The position numbers were made by a program, and so were the translations under genes. Shown in pieces: positions 7,706 through 13,272 of a stretch of 13,272 bases of DNA. The DNA lies in contig CAKPDJ010000036.1 of NCBI GenBank assembly GCA_934148875.1, forward strand, positions 1 through 13,272. The letters run 5' to 3'. The stretch comes from an uncultured Bacilli bacterium (GTDB lineage Bacteria; Bacillota_I; Bacilli_A; RF39; UBA660). Every line of letters begins with the position of its first letter. The stretch's first letter is position 1. The notes under the pieces were generated by a model. The model was given only the letters and a program-made list of their open reading frames with translations. It was not told the DNA's origin and ran no database searches.

Positions 7706-8392
7706 TTATAATGAACTCAAAGCCAAACTAGTAGTATCTTTTACTACAGTTAAGGTATATATCTTACTAGTTTCACCATCCTCTGCCACTATTTTAAATT
7801 CTAACTTATCACCATTCTTCAAATTTTTATTATTTGATGGTCCAAAAAAAGTAGCATGTTCATCATTCAATTCATAGTCAAACTCTATTTTTGATACATT
7901 TTTACCTATCGTAATATTATAATTAGTCTGATCTGATTTAAATGTTTGATCTAACGTACCAGTATCATTAATAATAGTTAAGCTTTTTAAAGTAGCATCT
8001 TTACTTACTACTCTAAGGACCTTAATAGTACAAGTAGCTTTTATATCTGTATCTTTAATTGATGCTGTTATAGTAGTAGATCCTGCTAAATTATTTGCTG
8101 TTACTTTACCATTATCATCGACAGTAGCCACATTTTCATTGCTACTAGACCATTCAATAATAGCATTTTCTTGGTTAGTAGTAGCTACTAGTGTAAGTGA
8201 TTTACCAACATCCAAATTAGCTTCAGTCTTATCCAATGATAATGTTGTTTCAGTAACTGTAGGTGTCTCACTTGGTGTAGAAGGAGTTGTATTATCTGGA
8301 TCAGTATTTTCAGGTTCTGCCCATACCAAGCAAGGTGTAAATAATAAACAAATAATTACTAAGATAGAAAATAATTTATAATTTTGTTTCAT
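7706..8392 (-). CDS. Secreted Big_2/cadherin-like domain protein, truncated by in-frame TAA
   Basis: Exported protein of unknown binding partner. Residues 1-25 form a signal peptide (lysine-containing start, hydrophobic core ILVIICLLFTPCL, cleavage likely after VWA). A Pro/Thr-rich linker (26-47) leads to a bacterial Ig-like domain of Big_2 type (about 48-126: LSLDKTEANLDVGKSLTL, WSSSNENVATVDDNGKVTA) and a cadherin-like beta-sandwich domain (about 132-218: ATLKSLTI ... YNITIGKNVSKIEF ... KIYTLTV). A second cadherin-like domain begins at about 222 but stops after seven residues at the TAA. The 228-aa product would lack the membrane anchor encoded downstream and might be released. The ATG at 8392 follows AAGGAAG at 7 nt spacing. 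Such domains are common in surface adhesins and in anchored wall proteins, but the ligand cannot be guessed. Confidence 0.85.
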   Translation of the reverse strand: MKQNYKLFSILVIICLLFTPCLVWAEPENTDPDNTTPSTPSETPTVTETTLSLDKTEANLDVGKSLTLVATTNQENAIIEWSSSNENVATVDDNGKVTANNLAGSTTITASIKDTDIKATCTIKVLRVVSKDATLKSLTIINDTGTLDQTFKSDQTNYNITIGKNVSKIEFDYELNDEHATFFGPSNNKNLKNGDKLEFKIVAEDGETSKIYTLTVVKDTTSLALSSL

Positions 8393-8425
8393 CTTTATAC
8401 TTCCTTTTCACTCTATTGTAAGACA

Positions 8426-8434
8426 ATTATAGCA
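8426..8434 (-). promoter_or_regulatory. Extended -10 promoter of the surface-protein gene
   Basis: Minus strand TGCTATAAT, a TGn extended -10 with consensus TATAAT and no convincing -35. It would give a leader of about 27 nt holding the AAGGAAG ribosome binding site, so promoter elements remain in place for the broken gene. Confidence 0.6.
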
Positions 8435-8444
8435 TAATTATTCT

Positions 8445-8466
8445 AAAAAGGAAAACTATTTTTCCT
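8445..8466 (-). terminator. Weak terminator-like hairpin
   Basis: A 7-bp stem (AGGAAAA with TTTTCCT) and 4-nt loop followed on the minus strand by TTTTT. It lies about 110 bp beyond the tRNA terminator, just upstream of the surface-protein promoter, where it could stop read-through. The stem is short and AT-rich. Between it and 8576 I see only AT-rich DNA with no gene. Confidence 0.35.
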
Positions 8467-8576
8467 ACATCTATTTATTTTATTGTAATTAAACTATCTA
8501 TAATAACAAAATCAAATATATTATCTATAATATTATTTAATAGGTAATTATTAATTTGTGAAGTTTTTTATCCAAC

Positions 8577-8603
8577 AAAAAAATCAATCACTTCTGATTG
8601 ATT
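8577..8603 (-). terminator. Intrinsic terminator of the tRNA pair
   Basis: Minus strand AATCAATCA, loop GAAG, TGATTGATT and then a run of T: a perfect 9-bp stem about 40 bp after tRNA-Leu. Confidence 0.9.
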
Positions 8604-8643
8604 CTATATATCAAAGTTTGAACGCCTCAAACAAATTAACTAG

Positions 8644-8728
8644 TGGTGCGGGTAACAGGAGTTGAACCTGCAAGCCTCTCGGCGCCAGATTCTAAGTCTG
8701 GTGCGTCTGCCAATTCCGCCATACCCGC
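8644..8728 (-). tRNA. tRNA-Leu (anticodon TAG)
   Basis: An 85-nt class II tRNA with encoded CCA. Acceptor arms GCGGGTA and TACCCGC pair fully; the anticodon arm is CCAGA-CTTAGAA-TCTGG with anticodon TAG, reading CUN leucine codons; the long variable arm (GCGCCGAGAGGCTT) is typical of Leu; the T arm contains GGTTCAA. Discriminator A is as expected for Leu. It follows the other tRNA by 8 nt and is probably cut from the same transcript. Confidence 0.96.
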
Positions 8729-8736
8729 ATAAAATG

Positions 8737-8813
8737 TGGTGGACCCTGATGGACTCGAACCATCGACCGCCCGGTTATGAGCCGGATGCTCTAACCAACT
8801 GAGCTAAGGGTCC
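8737..8813 (-). tRNA. tRNA with CAT anticodon, probably tRNA-Ile2 (lysidine) rather than Met
   Basis: A 77-nt tRNA with encoded CCA; acceptor GGACCCT pairs with AGGGTCC and the anticodon loop is CTCATAA. CAT can mean elongator Met, initiator Met or Ile2, in which TilS modifies the C to lysidine so that AUA is read. The initiator is excluded because the 1-72 pair is G-C. The body (GGACCCTTAGCTCAGTTGGT, loop CTCATAA) resembles tRNAs usually assigned to Ile2 in Bacilli and E. coli, so Ile2 is favoured; automatic annotation may call it Met. It is the first tRNA after the promoter. Confidence 0.93.
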
Positions 8814-8829
8814 ATCTCAAGACTTCTTC

Positions 8830-8858
8830 ATCATATCATAATTTAGAAGACCGTGCAA
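8830..8858 (-). promoter_or_regulatory. Sigma-A promoter of the tRNA pair
   Basis: TTGCAC, a 17-bp spacer and TATGAT on the minus strand, with TG one base before the -10. Transcription would start near 8823, about 10 nt before the mature 5' end of the first tRNA. A second TATGAT (8835-8840) overlaps the first. Confidence 0.75.
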
Positions 8859-8880
8859 TATGTTTTTGAAAATTTATTAA

Positions 8881-9300
8881 TTATTTTTGTAACATGTTTA
8901 ATAAATTTACTTTAAACATGTCTTTTTTAGGATTGCTTTTTGAAATCATAACACCTTTATAAGTCTCAAGTTCTGTACGATGTCCCTCATTTAAAATATC
9001 TTCAGGAGTAATATTAGTTAATAATACAGTCCCTTTATTTAAAAATACCGTATAATGTAATCTCATTTCACCATGAACTTTTTCAAACATCTCATCTGTA
9101 GGTATTTTTAATTCATAACTAATTGAATTTTCCCTATTATCTTTATTAACTATAGTACCAGTAAAATCTCCATTTTTTAGTTGTGGATAATATTCAAATA
9201 CTAATTTTTTATAAGCTAACATATTATATTTTCTTACAGTTCTTTCTTTGACTTTAAATTCATTTTCATTCAAATACTCAAATAAATAAGTCTGTTTCAT
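8881..9300 (-). CDS. Hypothetical protein (139 aa)
   Basis: I do not recognise this family. The product is soluble-looking, with no signal peptide, membrane helix or Cys/His motif, and rich in alternating hydrophobic and polar residues that suggest beta strands (for example DFTGTIVNKDN, SISYELKIP, MRLHYTVFLNKGTVLLTNI). It ends in a basic segment (GVMISKSNPKKDMFKVNLLNML). The ATG at 9300 follows AAAGGGG at about 8 nt spacing, and a near-consensus promoter lies 60 bp upstream, so it is a real single-gene unit likely to be well expressed. It sits between the aspS terminator and the tRNA promoter; neither neighbour tells its function. Confidence 0.75.
   Translation of the reverse strand: MKQTYLFEYLNENEFKVKERTVRKYNMLAYKKLVFEYYPQLKNGDFTGTIVNKDNRENSISYELKIPTDEMFEKVHGEMRLHYTVFLNKGTVLLTNITPEDILNEGHRTELETYKGVMISKSNPKKDMFKVNLLNMLQK
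8892..8921. repeat. Perfect inverted repeat in the 3' end of the 139-aa gene
   Basis: Arms ACATGTTTAA (8892-8901) and TTAAACATGT (8912-8921) with a 10-nt loop; they encode the last residues of the gene. On the + strand the repeat is followed by CTTTTTT, so it looks like a terminator facing the opposite way; on the minus strand the T-run is missing. It might stop antisense transcription or stabilise the mRNA 3' end. Confidence 0.45.
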
Positions 9301-9359
9301 AACGGCATCCCCTTTCTAAAATGTATAAACAATTCTACCTTACCCTCAGTGTATGCATT

Positions 9360-9388
9360 ATTCTACTATATTTACTACCAAAAGTCAA
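9360..9388 (-). promoter_or_regulatory. Sigma-A promoter of the 139-aa gene
   Basis: TTGACT, a 17-bp spacer and TAGAAT on the minus strand (5/6 matches in each box). Start near 9353 gives a leader of about 52 nt, in which I see no riboswitch fold. Confidence 0.8.
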
Positions 9389-9405
9389 ACAAAATACCAC
9401 AAAAA

Positions 9406-9445
9406 CCAACAAAAAATCGAGAAAATTATTTATTTCTCGATTTTT
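9406..9445 (-). terminator. Intrinsic terminator overlapping the end of aspS
   Basis: A perfect 13-bp stem (AAAAATCGAGAAA with TTTCTCGATTTTT) and 8-nt loop followed by T residues on the minus strand. The aspS stop codon lies in the loop and the last aspS codons form the 5' arm. It ends the hisS-aspS operon. Confidence 0.9.
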
Positions 9446-11175
9446 AATGCTAATTCATCAAGCTGACTTTGGTCAACTGCATTAGGACATTCACTCATTA
9501 AACAAGATGCACTTGCTGTTTTTGGAAATGCTATTACATCACGAATATTTTCTGTGTTTGTAAGTAGCATAGTAAGTCTATCAAGTCCTAAAGCAAGTCC
9601 TCCATGTGGTGGAGTACCATAATCAAATGCTTCTAAGAAGAAACCAAATTTTTCTTTTGCCTGTTCTGGAGTAAACCCTAAAGCTTCAAACATTTTAGCC
9701 TGTACCTCATGTTTATGAATACGTATGCTTCCTCCACCTGCTTCATAACCATTGATAACTATATCATATGCCTTAGAATAACAGTGGCCAGGATCAGTAA
9801 TTAACTTCTCAATATCACTATCCTTTGGAGCAGTAAATGGATGATGACATGCAACATATCTATTTTCTTGTTCACTGTATTCAAATGAAGGAAAATCAAC
9901 TACCCATAATAATTTGTAGTCATTTTCATCAATAAGATGTAATTCATGTCCAAGTTTACATCTCAAAGCACCAAGTGCCGTTTTGGTAGTACTATAAGAA
10001 TCAGCTATTATTAAGATTAAATCATTCCAATTAATATTTAACCTTTCTTTTAAACTAGTTAGTTCATTATCACTAACTACCTTACGAATGCTTCCACTAA
10101 ATTCATTTTCTTGATACTTTAGCCATGCTAATCCACTAGCCTTATAAGTTTTTACATATTCTGTTAATTTATCAATTTCCTTACGAGAGTATTTATCGCT
10201 ATTATTTTTAACCACTAAACAATTAATAACGCCGTTGTTAGCTAAAACATTTTTAAAAACTGTAAATTCTGTATCCTTGAAAATATCACTAATATCTTCT
10301 ATTTTCATATCAAATCTTAAATCAGGTTTATCAGAACCATAATAGCATATCGCATCATCATATTTCATTTTCATAAGAGGAAGTTTTATATCAATACCTT
10401 TTACTTCTTTAAAAACTGTGCTAACAAGCTCTTCTGTAATAGCCATTACATCCTCTTCTTCAACAAAGCTCATTTCCATATCTATTTGCGTAAATTCAGG
10501 CTGGCGATCAGCTCTTAAATCTTCATCTCTAAAACACTTAGCTATTTGAAAATATCTTTCCATACCACCAATCATTAATAATTGCTTAAAAATCTGTGGT
10601 GATTGAGGAAGAGCATAAAATTTACCTTTATTTACACGAGATGGCACTAAATAATCTCTTGCTCCCTCTGGTGTTGACTTACATAAAACAGGAGTTTCCA
10701 CTTCAATAAAGCCATGATTTGCTAAAAAATTTCTAACCGTTAACATAATCTTACTACGAGTAATTAACTTATCCTTTACCTCATCACGTCTTAAGTCAAG
10801 ATAACGGTATTTTAATCTTGTATCTTCTAAAGCTGTAGTTGCATCATTAATTTCAAACGGTAAATCATTTGCCATATTAATAAGCTCTAAATCAGATACA
10901 ATCACTTCTATCTCACCAGTTGGAATTTTAGTATTTTTACTTTCTCTTTCAACAATAGTACCTAAAGCACGAATAACAGATTCACTCTTTAAACTGCTAG
11001 CTAAATCATAATCTTTATTATCAGGTCTTACTACAAGTTGAATAATACCACTTCTATCTCTTAAATCTATAAATATTAAGCCACCTAAATTTCTCTTCTT
11101 AGCTACCCAACCATATAATTCTACTTCTTCACCAATATTTTTAATATTAAAATCTGTATTATTATTTCTTTTCAT
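9430..11175 (-). CDS. aspS: Aspartyl-tRNA synthetase
   Basis: Class II synthetase that charges tRNA-Asp with aspartate. The 581-aa bacterial-type protein has an N-terminal OB-fold anticodon-binding domain (about 1-105, with YGWVAKKRNLGGLIFIDLRD), the catalytic core with motif 1 (around GFIEVETPVL), the flipping loop (TPEGARDYLVPSR), QSPQ (191-194), motif 2 (FRDEDLRADRQPEFTQ, 215-230) and motif 3 (GLALGLDRL, from 526), an inserted GAD domain between motifs 2 and 3, and the HHPFTAPKD segment. Residue 30 is Leu in RNLGG; non-discriminating AspRS usually has His there, so this looks Asp-specific, a family rule applied from memory. The ATG at 11175 has an AGAAGG site and lies 14 bp inside the end of the upstream membrane-protein gene, so the two are translationally close. 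Third gene of the T-box-controlled operon. Confidence 0.97.
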   Translation of the reverse strand: MKRNNNTDFNIKNIGEEVELYGWVAKKRNLGGLIFIDLRDRSGIIQLVVRPDNKDYDLASSLKSESVIRALGTIVERESKNTKIPTGEIEVIVSDLELINMANDLPFEINDATTALEDTRLKYRYLDLRRDEVKDKLITRSKIMLTVRNFLANHGFIEVETPVLCKSTPEGARDYLVPSRVNKGKFYALPQSPQIFKQLLMIGGMERYFQIAKCFRDEDLRADRQPEFTQIDMEMSFVEEEDVMAITEELVSTVFKEVKGIDIKLPLMKMKYDDAICYYGSDKPDLRFDMKIEDISDIFKDTEFTVFKNVLANNGVINCLVVKNNSDKYSRKEIDKLTEYVKTYKASGLAWLKYQENEFSGSIRKVVSDNELTSLKERLNINWNDLILIIADSYSTTKTALGALRCKLGHELHLIDENDYKLLWVVDFPSFEYSEQENRYVACHHPFTAPKDSDIEKLITDPGHCYSKAYDIVINGYEAGGGSIRIHKHEVQAKMFEALGFTPEQAKEKFGFFLEAFDYGTPPHGGLALGLDRLTMLLTNTENIRDVIAFPKTASASCLMSECPNAVDQSQLDELALKIEK

Positions 11176-11440
11176 TATTATTACCTTCTTTCTGTCTTAA
11201 CCACCAAATTTTTATATACTTTAAAGACCAAGTGGATAAGAAAAAACCTGCAACAGGAACAACCGCACCAAAATACGGATTAGTTGTATCAGCAATTTTT
11301 AAATATAGGAAAGCAAAGAAATAAGTTGCTATCATAATTAGAATTTTTCTAAACCAGGATGTTTCCCATGCTTTATCCCCTTCAACTTTTTTATTACGTT
11401 TTTCTATTGCTTCAATTCTTTTTAATAATTCTTTTTCCAT
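11162..11440 (-). CDS. Small two-TM membrane protein between hisS and aspS
   Basis: A 92-aa protein of unknown function. Residues 1-22 are charged and probably helical or coiled (EKELLKRIEAIEKRNKK), then WETSWFRKI and two membrane helices (about 32-50, ILIMIATYFFAFLYLKIA; about 56-73, PYFGAVVPVAGFFLSTWS), and a basic tail. The layout FRKxLI...TNPYFGAVVPVAGFFLSTWSL resembles small uncharacterised membrane proteins I have seen in many Bacillota, whose job is not known. The ATG at 11440 follows AAGGA at 8 nt spacing and lies 11 bp after the hisS stop; its 3' end overlaps aspS by 14 bp. It is therefore within the synthetase operon and should share its Asp T-box control. Whether it acts with the synthetases is unproven. 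Confidence 0.85.
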   Translation of the reverse strand: MEKELLKRIEAIEKRNKKVEGDKAWETSWFRKILIMIATYFFAFLYLKIADTTNPYFGAVVPVAGFFLSTWSLKYIKIWWLRQKEGNNNEKK

Positions 11441-11451
11441 ATCTTTTTTCC

Positions 11452-12810
11452 TTAAAATTCTATATCATCATGGCAATGACAGTCATGACCGCAATCACAT
11501 TCATGATCATCATCAGAGCAGCCACAGTCACAATCATCATCTACTGATAAAGCTTCATCTAAATAGTACATTAAATAATCAAGTTCAACAGTGGTTTCGT
11601 CTTTAGTTTTATTATTTTTAATTTTAATTTCATTATTTTTTAAGTCTTCATCATTTAAAATAATTAAGAATTTACTATTTAATCTGTCTGCTTGTTTAAA
11701 TTGTGCTTTTAAACCTCTACCAGTATATTCAGTATCAATTTTAAATCCATTCATACGAAGTTCTTGCACTAAAGTAGTAGCATAATCTTTTTCAGTATCT
11801 GATACATACATCACAAAAGCATCTAATGCGTTATCAATTGGAAGTTCTATATTTTCTTTTTCAATAGCCAACATAAGCCTTCCAAGTCCCATCGCAAATC
11901 CCATACCAGGTACTTCTGGTCCATCTAATTCCTTAACTAAACCATTGTATCTTCCACCACCACCTAGTACATTTTGGCTACCAAAACCTTCTACCATAGC
12001 TTCTACTTCAAATACAGTATGATCATAATAATCAAGTCCACGTACAACATTAGAATTTACTACATAATCAATATCTAATAAATCTAAATACTTTTGAACT
12101 TTTTCAAATCTTTCACGACTAGCTTCATTTAAGTAATCTGTAATTTTAGGAGCTTTCTTCATAATATCAGAATCAGCATCTACCTTACAATCTAAAATAC
12201 GAAGTGGATTTTTTTCCAATCTATTCTTACAATCATCGCACATTTCATTAATATATGGAGTAAAATATTCAACTAATGCTTTACGATAATTATCACGAGA
12301 CTCTTTATCACCAAGTGAATTGATATTTACTTTAATTCCTTTTAAACCAACCATTTTATAAATATTAACAGCAATAGAAATGACCTCAGCATCAATCATA
12401 GGATCATCACTGCCTAGTACTTCAACACCAAATTGAGTAAGTTCTCTATCTCTTCCTGATTGCGGTCTCTCATAACGATACATAGTACCATTATAATAAA
12501 GTTTAATAGGTTGTTTAGCATCTCCGTACATCTTATTCTCAATATAGCTTCTAACAATACCAGCTGTTCCTTCAGGACGAAGTGTCATTTTGCGTTCGCC
12601 TCTATCAATAAAGTCATAGGTTTCCTTAGTAACAATATCACTAGTTTCTCCTACCCCTCTATGGTATAATTCACTAGCTTCAAAAATAGGTGTACGAATA
12701 AATTCATAATTATATCTTTCGCAAACAGCATCAATTAAATTACTAATATACTTCCATTTTTTTGCTTCCATTCCATATATATCATGGCATCCTTTTGGTT
12801 TTGTTATCAT
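11452..12810 (-). CDS. hisS: Histidyl-tRNA synthetase with Cys/His/Asp-rich C-terminal tail
   Basis: Class II synthetase charging tRNA-His. From the ATG at 12810 it is 452 aa: MITKPKGCHDIYG start, motif 2 (MYRYERPQSGRDRELTQFG, 110-128), the HisRS-specific VRGLDYYDHTVFE (256-268) and GGGRYNGL (284-291), motif 3 (GMGFAMGLGRL, 302-312) and the C-terminal anticodon-binding domain (about 328-420). The insertion-domain cysteines (CDDC ... LDC) are usual for Bacillota. Unusual is the tail 422-452 beyond the normal end: seven Cys, four His and many Asp (DCDCGC ... CDCGHDCHCH), looking like a metal-binding appendage. The open frame continues 51 codons upstream to 12963, but that stretch is the T-box terminator region and not protein-like; GGAGG at 5 nt spacing fixes the start at 12810. 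First gene of the operon. Confidence 0.96.
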   Translation of the reverse strand: MITKPKGCHDIYGMEAKKWKYISNLIDAVCERYNYEFIRTPIFEASELYHRGVGETSDIVTKETYDFIDRGERKMTLRPEGTAGIVRSYIENKMYGDAKQPIKLYYNGTMYRYERPQSGRDRELTQFGVEVLGSDDPMIDAEVISIAVNIYKMVGLKGIKVNINSLGDKESRDNYRKALVEYFTPYINEMCDDCKNRLEKNPLRILDCKVDADSDIMKKAPKITDYLNEASRERFEKVQKYLDLLDIDYVVNSNVVRGLDYYDHTVFEVEAMVEGFGSQNVLGGGGRYNGLVKELDGPEVPGMGFAMGLGRLMLAIEKENIELPIDNALDAFVMYVSDTEKDYATTLVQELRMNGFKIDTEYTGRGLKAQFKQADRLNSKFLIILNDEDLKNNEIKIKNNKTKDETTVELDYLMYYLDEALSVDDDCDCGCSDDDHECDCGHDCHCHDDIEF

Positions 12811-12828
12811 AATTTCCTCCTCACAATA

Positions 12829-13011
12829 TAAAAAGGCAGCCCAACTAAGGACGAGTTTCCCCGTGGTGCCACCTTTATTTTTTCTTAAATCTGATAACGC
12901 AAGTATGCGACTTCTAACAATAAAAAGCGTCTTCACTAGCATCTTAGTAAGTATTTTCATCAACCATACTCTTTCTAAAACTAATATCTAATTACTCTTC
13001 TTTTCTAGAAG
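12829..13011 (-). promoter_or_regulatory. T-box riboswitch, Asp-specific (specifier GAC), upstream of hisS
   Basis: The leader senses uncharged tRNA and prevents termination. Minus-strand order: Stem I base CTTCTAGAAAAG paired with CTTTTT...TAGAAG; AGTA in the 5' side of the specifier loop; ATTAG with CTAGT; terminal loop GGTTGATGAAA on GAGTAT/ATACTT; 3' side GAAGACG with the likely specifier GAC at 12931-12929 followed by a purine; a small hairpin CGCA-TACT-TGCG (stem III); then the T-box AAAGGTGGCACCACG. The bulge TGGC (12871-12868) would pair with GCCA, so discriminator G73, which fits tRNA-Asp and not tRNA-His (C73). The competing terminator pairs AAAGGTGGC with GCTGCCTTT and ends in TTTTT (12834-12830). 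Two independent elements therefore point to Asp. The promoter is just upstream. Confidence 0.9.
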
Positions 13012-13019
13012 ATATTTAT

Positions 13020-13048
13020 ATATTACTACAAAATATTAATATTTTCAA
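13020..13048 (-). promoter_or_regulatory. Sigma-A promoter of the hisS-aspS operon
   Basis: TTGAAA, a 17-bp spacer and TAATAT on the minus strand. The predicted start near 13013 falls within a few bases of the base of T-box Stem I, which supports the call. An alternative -35 (TTGTAG further upstream with the overlapping TAATAT) is also possible. Confidence 0.6.
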
Positions 13049-13090
13049 TAATGAACTACAATTTTTTATAGTCATCAGTTTTTTAATTTA

Positions 13091-13272
13091 TTATAAAATT
13101 CTTATTTCTTCAGTTGTTAAACCGGTAATTTTAGAAATATCAGAAACTGAAATAGTTCCTAAGTTTAATAATTTTTTAGCTATTTCTATTTCTTTTTGTT
13201 TAGAACCTTGCTCCAGTCCTTGCTCTAACCCTTGAGAAACGCCCTCTTCTAAACCTTGTTGATATGACTCTA
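13091..13272 (-). CDS. C-terminus of an Rpn-family PD-(D/E)XK nuclease/putative transposase (5' end outside window)
   Basis: Only the last 59 residues are visible. They consist of a Gln-Gly repeat (QQGLEEGVSQGLEQGLEQG, residues 4-22 of the fragment), a helical basic stretch (KQKEIEIAKKLLNLG) and a small helix-turn-helix-like end (SVSDISKITGLTTEEIRIL). This xxGLEQG repeat followed by AKxLLxxGxxxxxIxxxTGLxxEEI is the usual C-terminal end of Rpn/YhgA-like recombination-promoting nucleases, which are multicopy in many gut Bacillota. The nuclease core would lie beyond 13272. No clear terminator follows; the promoter of the hisS operon begins about 40 bp downstream. The assignment rests on this tail alone. 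Confidence 0.75.
   Translation of the reverse strand, partial: ESYQQGLEEGVSQGLEQGLEQGSKQKEIEIAKKLLNLGTISVSDISKITGLTTEEIRIL

Noticed and set aside
7706..7708. Reassigned or recoded TAA
   Set aside because: TAA is the normal terminal stop of tkt, aspS, hisS and yneF here, and I see no recoding signal around this one.
8139..8381. Plus-strand open frame opposite the surface-protein gene
   Set aside because: It mirrors the Thr/Ser/Pro-rich linker and signal peptide of the real gene and has no supporting signals.
11359..12669. Plus-strand open frames opposite hisS and the two-TM gene
   Set aside because: Hydrophobic translations come from the complement of Asp/Lys-rich codons; the minus-strand genes are certain.
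12811..12963. Upstream extension of the hisS frame adding 51 residues
   Set aside because: It overlaps the 3' half of the T-box leader, including the terminator, and the product is not HisRS-like; GGAGG at 5 nt supports the ATG at 12810.
1..13272. CRISPR array, complete insertion sequence, toxin-antitoxin pair or defence island
   Set aside because: No regularly spaced repeats, IS-type inverted ends, complete transposase or defence-gene motifs were found in reading both strands.

Overview
The window is AT-rich (roughly 30% G+C by eye) and every gene I can support lies on the minus strand, so transcription runs right to left. Gene content points to a low-GC member of the Bacillota, class Bacilli: a ParE/ParC pair of Bacillus type, a tkt-sirA-yneF order as in Bacillus subtilis, a T-box leader in front of hisS-aspS, strong AGGAGG-like ribosome binding sites, encoded CCA ends on tRNAs and intrinsic terminators. 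I cannot name the genus. TAA serves as a normal terminal stop throughout, so the standard bacterial code applies.

Layout in transcription order. The right edge (13091-13272) holds the C-terminus of an Rpn-type PD-(D/E)XK nuclease/putative transposase. A promoter and an Asp-specific T-box riboswitch (13048-12829) then lead into a three-gene operon: hisS, a small two-TM membrane protein, and aspS, closed by a terminator that overlaps the aspS stop. Next come a 139-aa protein of unknown function with its own strong promoter (9388-8881) and a tRNA pair, tRNA-Ile2/Met(CAT) and tRNA-Leu(TAG), with promoter and terminator. After a gene-free stretch of about 185 bp comes a surface-protein gene (Big_2 plus cadherin-like domains, TM anchor) broken by one in-frame TAA. 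Then follow transketolase (tkt), a SirA-like replication-initiation inhibitor, YneF, a phosphohexomutase, and the topoisomerase IV genes parE and parC with an unrecognised 167-aa gene between them; parC runs off the left edge. No gene-free stretch exceeds 300 bp.

How the parts relate. The hisS/aspS operon is translation machinery controlled by aspartyl-tRNA charging: the specifier codon and the T-box discriminator base both read as Asp. tkt and the phosphohexomutase are central and sugar-nucleotide metabolism. sirA, parE and parC concern chromosome replication and segregation. The left half resembles a compressed version of the B. subtilis tkt-yneE(sirA)-yneF ... parE-parC neighbourhood (recalled, not searched).

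Most unusual points: a Cys/His/Asp-rich, metal-binding-like tail on HisRS; the clean single-stop interruption of the surface protein; the unknown gene inserted between parE and parC; and terminators whose hairpins contain the stop codon of the gene they end. I found no CRISPR array, integrase, complete insertion sequence or clearly new multi-gene system.
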